Shown: positions 31,782 to 40,493 of the stretch, one piece after another
Numbering within the stretch: the first letter of the stretch is position 1
Layout: each line of letters begins with the position of its first letter
Source: Umezawaea sp042738955
GTDB lineage: Bacteria; Actinomycetota; Actinomycetes; Mycobacteriales; Pseudonocardiaceae
Direction: 5' to 3'
NCBI RefSeq assembly: GCF_042738955.1
Contig: NZ_JBHYHC010000043.1
Coordinates: 8,618-72,617 of the forward strand
DNA length: 64,000 bases
The notes under the pieces: generated by a model
The model's database searches: none
Seen by the model: the letters and a program-made list of their open reading frames with translations, nothing else
Told to the model about the DNA's origin: nothing
Program-made: the position numbers and the translations under genes

Positions 31782-32792
31782 TTAGCGGGTGCCGCGCTTG
31801 GCGTATTCCTCGACCTTGTCCACATTGGACTTGTCGACGAAGCCGGGACCGGTCAGCACGGGCTGGCCACCGCCGACGGTGTTCGCGTTGTCGTGGTACA
31901 GCTTCAGCATCACGATCGGCAGGTAGCCCTGCTCGTACTGCTGCTGGTCGACGGCGAACAGCACGTCACCGGCCTTGATGCCCGCGACCACGTCGGCGTT
32001 GAGGTCGAACGTCGCCACGGCGGCCTTGGAGGACGCGCCCTTGGCCGCGCTCGCGGCGTTGACGGCGACCTGCGGGTTCAGCGCCAGCACGGCGTCGATC
32101 GACGGGTCGGTCTGCAACGCGCCCTTGATGCGGGCCTCGATGTCGGTCGGGTTGTTGATGTCGACCTGGAGGTTCGTCACCGAGCCGCCGAAGCCGGTCT
32201 TCGCGCCGTCGCAGCGCTGGCTGAGGCCGATGTTGCCCGCCTCGTGGATCACGCAGAGGAGCTTGGTCTTGCCCGCGTCCTTGAGCTTCTTGCCCGCCTG
32301 CTCGCCCGCGATCCCCTCCTCCTGGCCGACGTGCGCGATGGCCCCGAAGGACGCGCTCTTGTCGCCGCCGGAGTTGATGGTGATCACCGGGATGCCCGCC
32401 TTGACGGCGGCCTCGATCGAGGTCTTCAGCGCGTCCGGGTTCGCCATCGACACGACGAGGCCGCCGACCTTCTGCGACACCGCGTTGTCGATCAGCTTGG
32501 ACTGCGCGCCGGGGTCGCCGTCGGAGTTGTAGTCGACCGTCACGCCGAGCGCCTTGCCCGCGTCGGTCGCGCCGTTCTTGACCACGTTCCAGAAGGTGTC
32601 ACCGGCGGAGCCGTGCGTGACGACGGCGACCTTCAGCGGACCGCTGGAGCTGGAGGCGGACCCGGTGTCGGGGCTGCCGGAACTGGTGGTGTTGCTCGCA
32701 CCCGGCCCGCTGCACGCGGCCAGCAGGGCGACCGCGGCAACGCCGAGGCCCACGCGCAGAACACTTCGTCTTGCAGAGCGAACAGACGTCAT
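31782..32792 (-). CDS. Sugar (inositol)-binding lipoprotein of the ABC transporter
   Basis: This 336-residue lipoprotein has a lipobox LLAAC with Cys27, a Ser/Gly linker and a periplasmic-binding-protein type 1 (RbsB/IbpA-like) fold: LKVAVVTHGSAGDTFWNVVKNGATDA, GGLVVSMANPDAL, VITINSGGD, IDAVLALNP and DLNADVVAGIKAGDVLFAVDQQQYEQGYLPI. It should bind inositol or a related cyclitol at the outer membrane face. It is the first transporter gene, 5 nt after the iolE-like gene. Confidence 0.92.
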   Translation of the reverse strand: MTSVRSARRSVLRVGLGVAAVALLAACSGPGASNTTSSGSPDTGSASSSSGPLKVAVVTHGSAGDTFWNVVKNGATDAGKALGVTVDYNSDGDPGAQSKLIDNAVSQKVGGLVVSMANPDALKTSIEAAVKAGIPVITINSGGDKSASFGAIAHVGQEEGIAGEQAGKKLKDAGKTKLLCVIHEAGNIGLSQRCDGAKTGFGGSVTNLQVDINNPTDIEARIKGALQTDPSIDAVLALNPQVAVNAASAAKGASSKAAVATFDLNADVVAGIKAGDVLFAVDQQQYEQGYLPIVMLKLYHDNANTVGGGQPVLTGPGFVDKSNVDKVEEYAKRGTR

Positions 32793-32797
32793 CGTCC

Positions 32798-33673
32798 CTA
32801 GCCCTTTCCGATGATCTTGTTGAGGTGCGCGAGGCTGCGCGCGGTGTCCAGCACGGGGGTGTCCGCTGGACTGCCGTCACCGAGCGCGGTGTCCTGTTCG
32901 AGGACGAACCAACCGGTGTAGCCCGCCTCCCGGAGGAGCGTGACCAGAGCTTCCACGTCCACGTCGCCGTCGCCGAGGGGCACGTAGATCCCCTGCTGGA
33001 CGGCGGCGGTGTAGCCGAGTTCCCCACCGCGCACCCGGTCCGCGATCTCCGCGCGCACGTCCTTGAGGTGCACGTGGCCGATCCGGTCCGGGTGGCGGCG
33101 GGCCAGGTCGACCGGATCCGTGCCGCCGATGAGCAGGTGGCCGGTGTCCAGGCAGAGCGGGAGTTCGGAGTCCGCGAGGAACCGCTCGACCTCGGCGGTC
33201 CGCTCCACGTGCGTGCCGACGTGCGGGTGCAGCACCGTCCGCAGCCCGTGGGCAGCGGCGATGTCGGCGATCTTCGCGGACGTCTGGATCAACGTCCGCC
33301 ACTGCTCGTCGCTCAACTCGGGCCGCTCGTCGTACCCGTCGAGCCCGGTGGCGGCGGCCAGCACCAGCACCCCGGCCCCAGCGGCGGCCAGCAGCGCGGC
33401 GACGCGCTCGGCTTCCTCCACAGTGGACGGCACCTGCGGCGGGTCGTGCAGCACGACCGCGAGGAACCCGCCGACGAGACTGAGGTCGTGCTCGGCGAGC
33501 AGCGCCTTCAACGCGGCGGGATCGGACGGCAGGTAGTCGGGCGGCCCCAACTCGGTCGCCGCCAACCCGAGCGACGCCATCTCACCGAGCACCTGCTCGG
33601 CCTCCAACACCCGACCCCAAGCGGGCACCTCGCACACACCCCAGGAGATGGGCGCGCCGGCGATCTTCGTCAT
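32798..33673 (-). CDS. iolE: Inosose dehydratase-like TIM-barrel protein (IolE-like)
   Basis: This 291-residue AP-endonuclease-2/xylose-isomerase-type barrel has GAPISWGVCEVPAWGR, ATELGPPDYLPSDPAALKALLAEHDLSLVGG, TVLHPHVGTHVE, CLDTGHLLIGGTDP, HVHLKDVR and FVLEQDT, with the metal-binding Glu/Asp/His residues in place. IolE removes water from scyllo-inosose to give the trione-derived intermediate used by IolD. It overlaps iolG-like by four bases (ATGA). The exact substrate is inferred from the operon. Confidence 0.85.
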   Translation of the reverse strand: MTKIAGAPISWGVCEVPAWGRVLEAEQVLGEMASLGLAATELGPPDYLPSDPAALKALLAEHDLSLVGGFLAVVLHDPPQVPSTVEEAERVAALLAAAGAGVLVLAAATGLDGYDERPELSDEQWRTLIQTSAKIADIAAAHGLRTVLHPHVGTHVERTAEVERFLADSELPLCLDTGHLLIGGTDPVDLARRHPDRIGHVHLKDVRAEIADRVRGGELGYTAAVQQGIYVPLGDGDVDVEALVTLLREAGYTGWFVLEQDTALGDGSPADTPVLDTARSLAHLNKIIGKG

Positions 33674-34671
33674 GCGTTCACTCCCGTCAGGCGGACCGGC
33701 GAACCCGAACGCCGGGAAGCCTCGCACGCCTCGGCGAGGCGGAGGCTGATCAAACTCTCCCTCGCGGGGGAGGGGTTCGCCACTTCACCGGCGACCACCT
33801 GGGTGAAGACGGCCATCTCGTTGAGGTAGGCGCGGTGGAAGCGCTCGGGGAAACCGGGGTAGGCGTCGGCCGCGACGACCGGGCCGCCGGGTTCGAGCGA
33901 GGTCAGCGGGGTGCGGGGGTCCACGCCCACGGCGAGGGAGTCCTTGCTGCCGAGGACCTCGATGCGGTGGTCGTAGCCGAGCGGGTCGTGCCTGCCGCCC
34001 GCGAGGGTGGCGTGGGCGCCTCCCGCGAACTTCAGCAGCACCACGGCGTTGTCCACGTCGTCGGCGTCGGCGAACGCCTGGTTCACCAGGACGGAACCGG
34101 ACGCGTACACCTCCACCACGGGCTCGCCGACCAGCCACGGGACGGCGTCCAGGTCGTGGATCAGCAGGTCGCGGAAGATGCCGCCGGACGCGGGCAGGTA
34201 GCCGAAGTCCGGGGGTTGGGCGTCGTTGCCGACCGCCCGGACCAGGTAGATGTCGCCGACCTCTCCCGCGCGGATGCGGCGGTGCAGCTCGAACACGGCC
34301 GGGTCGAAGCGGCGCTGGAAGCCGACCAGCACCTCGACGCCGGAGGCCTCGACGTCGTCGACCAGCGCCCTCATCTCGTCCAGGTCGCTGGCGATGGGCT
34401 TCTCGCACAGGGCGGGGACCTTCGCCGCCAGCGCGGCGCGCAGCAGGGCGGGGTGGGTGTTCGTCGGGGTCGCCAACAACACGCCGTCACTCGCCGTGAG
34501 CAACGCGTCGAGGTCGTCGACCGCCTTCGTGCCGGGCAGGTCGGCCGACGCCTGGGCCGCTCGACCGGGGACGGGGTCGAAGAGGAGGACCTCGTCGACC
34601 TGGTCCAGCGCGGCGAGGTTGGTGGCGTGCATCGTGCCGATCCGGCCGACTCCAGCGACTCCGATCCGCAT
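33670..34671 (-). CDS. iolG: Inositol 2-dehydrogenase-like Gfo/Idh/MocA oxidoreductase (IolG-like)
   Basis: This 333-residue enzyme has the N-terminal NAD-binding motif GVAGVGRIGTMHATNLA, the catalytic CEKPIASD and GFQRRFDPAVFE, the DLLIHDLDAVPWLVGEP segment with the conserved His, and a C-terminal beta-sheet domain. It oxidises myo-inositol to inosose, the first catabolic step. It is the first gene of the nine-gene leftward operon. The start faces two LacI-type palindromes at 34709-34738. Confidence 0.9.
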   Translation of the reverse strand: MRIGVAGVGRIGTMHATNLAALDQVDEVLLFDPVPGRAAQASADLPGTKAVDDLDALLTASDGVLLATPTNTHPALLRAALAAKVPALCEKPIASDLDEMRALVDDVEASGVEVLVGFQRRFDPAVFELHRRIRAGEVGDIYLVRAVGNDAQPPDFGYLPASGGIFRDLLIHDLDAVPWLVGEPVVEVYASGSVLVNQAFADADDVDNAVVLLKFAGGAHATLAGGRHDPLGYDHRIEVLGSKDSLAVGVDPRTPLTSLEPGGPVVAADAYPGFPERFHRAYLNEMAVFTQVVAGEVANPSPARESLISLRLAEACEASRRSGSPVRLTGVNA

Positions 34672-34708
34672 GCGGAGGGTCTCCGTCCTGGTAGGAGGTC
34701 TGTGGCGT

Positions 34709-34738
34709 TAGAGCGCTCTATTGGTTGGAGCGCTCCAA
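34709..34738. promoter_or_regulatory. Two LacI-type operators of the inositol locus
   Basis: TAGAGCGCTCTA (34709-34720) and TTGGAGCGCTCCAA (34725-34738) are perfect palindromes sharing the CG-centred core GAGCGCTC, typical of LacI-family operators. They lie side by side, 16 bp centre to centre, between the divergent iolG-like operon and the lacI-type gene, and probably bind that regulator, so it would repress both units and itself. Confidence 0.75.
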
Positions 34739-34810
34739 TGCTGTAGCTTCCGTCACACGGGTGTCAAGGGGGCGTTTCCGGCTCGTGACCCGCGGACGAG
34801 GGAGGTGGCG

Positions 34811-35812
34811 GTGGCCAGGCCGACCATGGAGGACGTCGCCAAGCGGGCGGGGGTGTCCCGCGCGCTGGTGTCGCTGGTGATGCGGGATTCACCCAAGGTG
34901 AGCGAGCAGCGACGCGCCGCGGTGCTCAAGGCGGCGGAGGAGCTGGGCTACTCGCCGCACGCGATGGCGCGGTCGTTGGCCAGCCGGACCTCGACCGTCC
35001 TAGGGGTGATGGTGTCCGACCTGCACAACGCGTTCTTCGCGGAGGTCGTGGACGGCCTCGACGCGGTGGCGCGCGAGCAGGGCTTCGACCTGATCATCAA
35101 CACCGGCGGCCGCAGCCCGGCCCGCGAGCGGCGGGCGCTGGACAGCCTGCTGTCGTTCCGCCCGGCGGGATTGGCGCTGCTCAGCCCCGTCGTGCCGACG
35201 GCCGCCATCAGCAACGCCGCCGACCACCTGCCGATCGTGCTCGTGGCCAGGTCGAGCCGCGTCTCGGGCGTGGACACGGTCAACGACGACGGCGAGCAGG
35301 GCGCGGGCTTGGCGGTGGACCACCTGGTCTCGTTAGGCCACCGCGACATCGTCCACCTCGACGGCGGCGAGGGCAGCCAGGCCGGTCCGCGGCGGCGCGG
35401 CTACGTGAACGCCATGACCGGCCACGGCCTGGAACCCCGCGTGGTGGGCAGCGAGTACACCGACGCGGCGGGCGCGAAGGCCATCCAGGAGCTGCACCGC
35501 GGCGGCCGGATGCCCACGGCGATCATCTCCTGCAACGACTTCAACGCCGTCGGCGCGATCTCCGCGTTGGAGGAGGCCGGTTTCCGCGTCCCGGAGGACG
35601 TCTCGGTCGTCGGCTACGACAACACCTCGCTGGCCGCACTGCGCCACGTCTCGCTCACCACCGTCGACCAGCCGCGCAACGAGATCGGCAGGCTGGCCGC
35701 CGAGGCGCTGCTGCAACGCGTGCGCGGCGAGCGCACCGAGCCCGTGCGGCACCTGCTGCACCCGAAGCTCGTCGTCCGGAACACCACTGCCGCCCCAGGA
35801 GGGTCGTCTTGA
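34811..35812 (+). CDS. LacI-family regulator of the inositol locus
   Basis: This 333-residue protein has an N-terminal LacI helix-turn-helix (MEDVAKRAGVSRALVSLVMRD, hinge YSPHAMARSLASR) and a periplasmic-binding-protein-like effector domain (LGVMVSDLHNAFFAEVVDGL, ending with VVGYDNTSLAALRHVSLTTVDQP). The GTG at 34811 is chosen because GAGGGAGG lies 5 nt upstream; a GTG at 34805 overlaps that site. It is coupled to mmsA (TTGA). The palindromes in its upstream region are likely its operators; inositol or a derivative is the expected inducer. Confidence 0.9.
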   Translation: MARPTMEDVAKRAGVSRALVSLVMRDSPKVSEQRRAAVLKAAEELGYSPHAMARSLASRTSTVLGVMVSDLHNAFFAEVVDGLDAVAREQGFDLIINTGGRSPARERRALDSLLSFRPAGLALLSPVVPTAAISNAADHLPIVLVARSSRVSGVDTVNDDGEQGAGLAVDHLVSLGHRDIVHLDGGEGSQAGPRRRGYVNAMTGHGLEPRVVGSEYTDAAGAKAIQELHRGGRMPTAIISCNDFNAVGAISALEEAGFRVPEDVSVVGYDNTSLAALRHVSLTTVDQPRNEIGRLAAEALLQRVRGERTEPVRHLLHPKLVVRNTTAAPGGSS

Positions 35813-37293
35813 CCAGCACCATCCCGCACTGGATCGACGGCGCCCGCACGACGGGCGTGTCGAGCCGGACCAGCGACGTGTTCGACCCGGCGACCGGCGA
35901 GGTCGCCAAGCGGGTCGTCCTCGCGGACCAGGCGGACGTCGACCTGGCCGTCGCCTCGGCGCTGAAGGCGTCGGCGTCCTGGTCGGAGTCGTCGCTGGCC
36001 ACGCGCTCGCGCATCCTCTTCACCTACCGCCACCTGCTGCACGAGCACCGCGACGAGCTGGCCGCGATCATCACCGCCGAGCACGGCAAGGTCCTCGACG
36101 ACGCGGCGGGCGAGGTGCAGCGCGGCCTGGAGGTCGTCGAGTTCGCCTGCGGCATCCCCCACCTCCTCAAGGGCGAGCACTCGGAGCAGGTGTCGCGCGG
36201 GGTGGACGCGTACTCGGTCCGACAGCCGCTGGGCGTGGTCGCGGGCATCACGCCGTTCAACTTCCCGGTGATGGTGCCGATGTGGATGTTCCCGGTGGCC
36301 ATCGCCAGCGGGAACACGTTCGTCCTCAAGCCGTCCGAGCGCGACCCGTCGGCGGCGGTGCGGCTGGCCGAGCTGTTCTCCGAGGCGGGCCTGCCGGACG
36401 GCGTGCTGAACGTCCTGCACGGCGACGCGACCGCGGTCAACGCGCTGCTGGACCACCCGGACGTCGCGGCGGCGTCGTTCGTCGGGTCCACGGCCATCGC
36501 CCGGCACGTCTACGCCCGCGGCACGGCGGCGGGCAAGCGCGTGCAGGCGTTGGGCGGGGCCAAGAACCACATGGTCGTGCTGCCGGACGCCGACCTCGAC
36601 GTGGCGGCGGACGCGGCCGTGTCCGCAGGCTACGGCAGCGCGGGCGAGCGGTGCATGGCGATCTCCGTCGTGGTCGCGGTGGGCGACGCGGCGGACAGCC
36701 TGGTGGAGAAGATCGCCGAGCGGACGAAGGGCCTGGTCACCGGCCCCGGCACCGATCCCGCCTCGCAGATGGGCCCGCTGGTCACCGGGGTGCACCGAGA
36801 CAAGGTGCAGTCCTACGTGGACAACGACGAGGGCGCGACGCTCGTGGTCGACGGCCGGGGGTTCGCCCCGGAGGGCCACGAGAACGGGTTCTGGCTCAAG
36901 CCGACCCTGTTCGACCACGTGACCACGGACATGGCGCTCTACCGGGACGAGATCTTCGGCCCGGTGCTGAGCGTGGTGCGGGTGCCGACGTTCGAGGCGG
37001 CCGTGGACCTGGTCAACGCCAACAGGTACGGCAACGGCACGGCCATCTACACCGGTGACGGCCTCGCGGCCCGCGAGTACCAGCGCCGCGTGCAGGTCGG
37101 CATGGTCGGCATCAACGTCCCCATCCCGGTGCCGATGGCGTACTACTCCTTCGGCGGCTGGAAGGACTCGCTGTTCGGCGACACCCACGTGCACGGCGCG
37201 GAGGGCGTCCGCTTCTACACCAGGGCGAAGGCGGTCACCGCCCGCTGGCCCCGGCAGCACGGCATCGACCTGGGCTTCCCGACCCACGGCTAG
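35809..37293 (+). CDS. mmsA: Methylmalonate-semialdehyde dehydrogenase (IolA/MmsA)
   Basis: This 494-residue CoA-dependent aldehyde dehydrogenase has ITPFNFPVMVPMWMFPVAIASGN, VQALGGAKNHMVVLPDAD, the catalytic Cys in YGSAGERCMAIS and GGWKDSLFGD near the end. It converts malonate semialdehyde or methylmalonate semialdehyde to acetyl- or propionyl-CoA, the last inositol step. The start is TTG at 35809, with AGGAGGG about 6 nt before it and overlap of the LacI stop. A hairpin terminator follows the stop. Confidence 0.93.
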   Translation: MTSTIPHWIDGARTTGVSSRTSDVFDPATGEVAKRVVLADQADVDLAVASALKASASWSESSLATRSRILFTYRHLLHEHRDELAAIITAEHGKVLDDAAGEVQRGLEVVEFACGIPHLLKGEHSEQVSRGVDAYSVRQPLGVVAGITPFNFPVMVPMWMFPVAIASGNTFVLKPSERDPSAAVRLAELFSEAGLPDGVLNVLHGDATAVNALLDHPDVAAASFVGSTAIARHVYARGTAAGKRVQALGGAKNHMVVLPDADLDVAADAAVSAGYGSAGERCMAISVVVAVGDAADSLVEKIAERTKGLVTGPGTDPASQMGPLVTGVHRDKVQSYVDNDEGATLVVDGRGFAPEGHENGFWLKPTLFDHVTTDMALYRDEIFGPVLSVVRVPTFEAAVDLVNANRYGNGTAIYTGDGLAAREYQRRVQVGMVGINVPIPVPMAYYSFGGWKDSLFGDTHVHGAEGVRFYTRAKAVTARWPRQHGIDLGFPTHG

Positions 37294-37297
37294 AGCG

Positions 37298-37340
37298 CTC
37301 CCCGGTTCCACGGCACGAGGGGCGCCGTGGAACCGGGGAG
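37298..37340. terminator. Bidirectional terminator between mmsA and tctA
   Basis: CTCCCCGGTTCCACGGC (37298-37314) pairs perfectly with GCCGTGGAACCGGGGAG (37324-37340) over a 9-nt loop, in the gap between convergent stops. Confidence 0.8.
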
Positions 37341-37343
37341 GCC

Positions 37344-38861
37344 TCACACCTCCTCGCGCACGGGGGCGGAGGGCGTGGTCGGCTTCTTCGGCGCGATCGC
37401 CTTGCGGATCAGCGGGAAGAACAGCAGCACCGCGATGACGACGTAGACCACGATCGAGAACGGCGTGTTCACCAGCCCGGACAGGTCGCCGTCCGAGAGC
37501 TGCAACGCCCGCCGCATCTGCTGCTCGGCGGCCGGTCCGAGGATCACGCCGATGATCGCGGGCAGCACCGGCAGGCCGTAGCGCCGCATCACGAACCCGA
37601 GCACGCCGATCACGAACATCACCAGCAGGTCGAACACGTCGGCGTTGACCGCGTAGGCCCCGACGCTGGCGAAGAACAGGATGCCCGCGTACAGGTACGG
37701 CCGCGGGATCCGCAGCAGCTTCGCCCACAGCGGCGCGAGCGGCAGGTTCAGCACCAGCAGCAGCGTCAGCCCGATGAACAGCGACGCGATCAGGCCCCAC
37801 ACCAGCGACGACTCCCGCTGGAACAGCAGCGGGCCCGGCTGGATCCCGTACTGCTGGAACGCCGCCAGCATCACCGCCGCGACCGCCGTGGTCGGCAGTC
37901 CCAGCGTCAGCATCGACACCAGCGTCCCCGCGGCCGACGCGGACGCCGTCGCCTCGGGCCCGGCGACGCCCTCGATGGCGCCCTTGCCGAACTCGTCCCG
38001 GTGCTTCCCGGCCAGCCGCTTCTCGGCCACGTACGACAGGAACGTCGGGATCTCCGCGCCGCCGGCGGGGATCGCGCCGAACGGGAACCCGATGAACGGC
38101 CCGCGCAGCCACGGCTTCCACGCCCGCTTGAGGTCCGCGCGCCCGAGCCACGGCCGTCCGACGGGGATGGCCTCGCTGACGTTGCGCCGCAGGTGGGCGG
38201 CCACCCACAGCGACTCTCCGACGGCGAACAGCGCCACGGCCACGATCACCACGTCGATGCCGTCCGCCAAGTGCAGCGACCCGAACGTCATCCGCTGCTG
38301 GCCGGTCATCTCGTCGAGCCCCACGAGCCCGATGGCCAAGCCGATCAGCAGGGAGGCGAAGCCGCGCACCCGTGAAGCGCCGAGCACCGACGTGACCGCG
38401 ATGAACGCCAGCACCATGATCGCGAAGAAGTCCGGGGCGCCGATGTCGACGGCGTACTCGGCCACGGTCGGCGCGAGCAGCACCAGCATGGTCGTGCCGA
38501 TGATCCCGCCGACGAAGTGCCCGATGGCGGCGGCCGCCAACGCCTGCGCGCCACGACCCTTGCGCGCCATGGGGTTCCCGTCGATCGCGGCCACGACCGC
38601 CGCGCTCTCGCCGGGGGTGTTCAGCAGGATCGACGTGGTCGAGCCGCCGAACATCCCGCCGTAGTAGATGCCCGCGAACATGATGAACGCGCCGGTCGGC
38701 TCCAGGCCGTAGGTCACCGGCAGCAGCAGCGCCACGGCCATCGCGGGCCCGATGCCCGGCAGCACGCCGATCGCGGTGCCGAGCAGCACGCCCAGCGCGG
38801 CCAGCGCGAGGTGCGTGGGCGTCAAGGCGGTGGCGAAACCGCCCATGAGCTGGTCGAACAT
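37344..38861 (-). CDS. tctA: Tripartite tricarboxylate transporter permease TctA
   Basis: This 505-residue protein has about twelve membrane helices and TctA-family blocks: GTAIGVLPGIGPAMAVALLLP, YYGGMFGGSTTSILLNTPGES, GNPMARKGRGAQALAAAAIGHFVGG and the repeated second-half PFGAIPAGGAEIPTFLSYVAEK. It is the large subunit of a secondary, binding-protein-dependent tri- or dicarboxylate importer. The start overlaps tctB by a single base (stop TGA ends at the start ATG). A CitA/CitB-type two-component system next door points to citrate or a similar acid. Confidence 0.93.
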   Translation of the reverse strand: MFDQLMGGFATALTPTHLALAALGVLLGTAIGVLPGIGPAMAVALLLPVTYGLEPTGAFIMFAGIYYGGMFGGSTTSILLNTPGESAAVVAAIDGNPMARKGRGAQALAAAAIGHFVGGIIGTTMLVLLAPTVAEYAVDIGAPDFFAIMVLAFIAVTSVLGASRVRGFASLLIGLAIGLVGLDEMTGQQRMTFGSLHLADGIDVVIVAVALFAVGESLWVAAHLRRNVSEAIPVGRPWLGRADLKRAWKPWLRGPFIGFPFGAIPAGGAEIPTFLSYVAEKRLAGKHRDEFGKGAIEGVAGPEATASASAAGTLVSMLTLGLPTTAVAAVMLAAFQQYGIQPGPLLFQRESSLVWGLIASLFIGLTLLLVLNLPLAPLWAKLLRIPRPYLYAGILFFASVGAYAVNADVFDLLVMFVIGVLGFVMRRYGLPVLPAIIGVILGPAAEQQMRRALQLSDGDLSGLVNTPFSIVVYVVIAVLLFFPLIRKAIAPKKPTTPSAPVREEV

Positions 38862-39355
38862 CACAGCACCCCCATCAGCGGGCCGCCGGGCAGGGGAACC
38901 CCGAGCAGGTTGTTGAACACCAGGAACGTCACGACGGCCATCCCGGCGGCGATCAGCGGGTCGCGCACGAAGTGCCGACTGCCCAGCGCGTACGCCGCGC
39001 CCCAGAACAGGACCGCCCCGGAGATCGGGAACCCGACCACGCCGATCAGCGCCGCGTTGGCCAGGAAGGCCCCGCACAGCAGGAGGACCGTGCGCCAGTC
39101 GGCGGGCGCGGTGAGGTCGACGTCCTCGCCGCCCTCGGCCTCGCCGCGGCCGCCGCGCAGCACGTCGCGCGCCAGCAGCACGGCCACGACCAGCAGCCCC
39201 ACGCCGACCACGACCGGCACCGCCTTGGGCCCGACCGGTCCGCGCTGGGCGAAGTCCGTGTGGATCCGCAGCGCGTCCACCAGCACCACCACCCCGAGCA
39301 CCGCCAGGACGGCGGACACCCCGAGTTCCGAGCGCTCCTTCAGCCACGTGGTCAT
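38861..39355 (-). CDS. tctB: Tripartite tricarboxylate transporter small subunit TctB
   Basis: This 164-residue protein has four membrane helices (about 12-30, 50-67, 85-107, 125-160) and the TctB-type GPVGPKAVPVVVGVGLL and late GLP-like ending LLGVPLPGGPL. It forms the membrane unit with TctA. The ATG overlaps the stop of tctC. Confidence 0.9.
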   Translation of the reverse strand: MTTWLKERSELGVSAVLAVLGVVVLVDALRIHTDFAQRGPVGPKAVPVVVGVGLLVVAVLLARDVLRGGRGEAEGGEDVDLTAPADWRTVLLLCGAFLANAALIGVVGFPISGAVLFWGAAYALGSRHFVRDPLIAAGMAVVTFLVFNNLLGVPLPGGPLMGVL

Positions 39356-40335
39356 GCGAGCCCCAAGTCCTTCAGCACGGTCGCCACTCGCGTGTTCTCC
39401 TCTTCCAGGAAGTCCCCGAACTTCTCACCCGGCGCGAAGGCGTCGGTCCACCCGTTGCGCTCCAGCGCTTCCTTCCACTGCGGGGTGGCGTGCAGCTTCG
39501 TGAACAGGTCCACCAGCCGGTCGCGGTCCTCAGTGGACAGTCCGGGTGGCGCGACGATCCCGCGCCAGTTGCTGAACTTCACGTCCACGCCCGCCTCGGT
39601 CAGCGTCGGCGCGTCCACGCCGGGGATCCGGTCGGCGCTGGTCACCGCGAGCACGCGGAGCGTCCCGGCCTGGATCTGGTCGCGGTACTCGCCGATGCCG
39701 GACACGCCGAAGGCGACCTTGCCGCCGAGCACCGACGCGAGCAGCTCGCCGCCGCCGTCGAACGGGATGTAGTTGACGGTCCTCGGCTCCAGGCCGACGG
39801 CCTTCGCCATCAGCATCGGCGCCAGGTGGTCCGGTCCGCCGGGCGACGACCCGCCGCCGACGGGCACCGCGCCCGGATCCGCCTTCCACGCCGTGACCAG
39901 GTCGTCGAGCGTCCGGTAGGGCGAGTCCTTGCCCACCACGACGATGTCCGGCTCCTCGATCAGCTTCGCGACGGGCGTGGTGTCCAGCAGCGACGAGGGG
40001 GCCTTGTTCGTGTAGACGCTGCCGACGACGCCGAGGCCCATCGACATGACCAGCTTCCCGTTGCCCTTCTCGGCCACGGTCCGCCCGAGCCCGACCGTCC
40101 CGCCCGCTCCCGGCAGGTTGAACACCTCGGCGTTGCGGAGCAGGTCCGCGTCCTCCATCGCCTTGGCCGCGGTGCGGGCGGTGATGTCGTAGCCGCCGCC
40201 GGGCGCGTTCGGCACCAGCACCCGCAACGCCCGGAGCTGGCCCGAAGCGCTGTCGCCGCCCGGCGTGAGCAGCGGCGGCACCACGAGCACGGCCGCGACC
40301 GCGGCCCCGACCGCCAGCCAGTTCCTGATCAGCAC
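39352..40335 (-). CDS. tctC: Tricarboxylate-binding protein TctC
   Basis: This 327-residue extracytoplasmic solute-binding protein has a hydrophobic N-terminus (about 1-30) with no lipobox, then the TctC family pattern: LRVLVPNAPGGGYDITARTAAKAMED, VFNLPGAGGTVGLGRTVAEKGNG, GGGSSPGGPDHLAPMLMAKAVGLEP, NYIPFDGGGELLASVLGGKVAFG and NWRGIVAPPGLS. It captures the acid for TctAB. The GTG at 40335 is chosen because GGAG lies 6 nt upstream. It diverges from the sensor kinase across 158 bp. Confidence 0.9.
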   Translation of the reverse strand: MLIRNWLAVGAAVAAVLVVPPLLTPGGDSASGQLRALRVLVPNAPGGGYDITARTAAKAMEDADLLRNAEVFNLPGAGGTVGLGRTVAEKGNGKLVMSMGLGVVGSVYTNKAPSSLLDTTPVAKLIEEPDIVVVGKDSPYRTLDDLVTAWKADPGAVPVGGGSSPGGPDHLAPMLMAKAVGLEPRTVNYIPFDGGGELLASVLGGKVAFGVSGIGEYRDQIQAGTLRVLAVTSADRIPGVDAPTLTEAGVDVKFSNWRGIVAPPGLSTEDRDRLVDLFTKLHATPQWKEALERNGWTDAFAPGEKFGDFLEEENTRVATVLKDLGLA

Positions 40336-40493
40336 TGTGATCTCCGCCTCTCCTCCGTTGGGGTGGGATGTTGCCGGGGTGTTAACCGGAAGTCCCGTTT
40401 GCGGGCGTAGCGGTTCTTTTGGTCTTTGTGGTCTCGCGCACCGGTCCTCCGAACGTCCTACTGTCACTCCCACGCGACGAGGCGGGAGGGTCG

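Noticed and set aside
37293..37300. GAGCGCTC at the mmsA stop resembling the inositol operator core
   Set aside because: Only the 8-bp core is present, at the end of a gene and inside the edge of a terminator; more likely chance.
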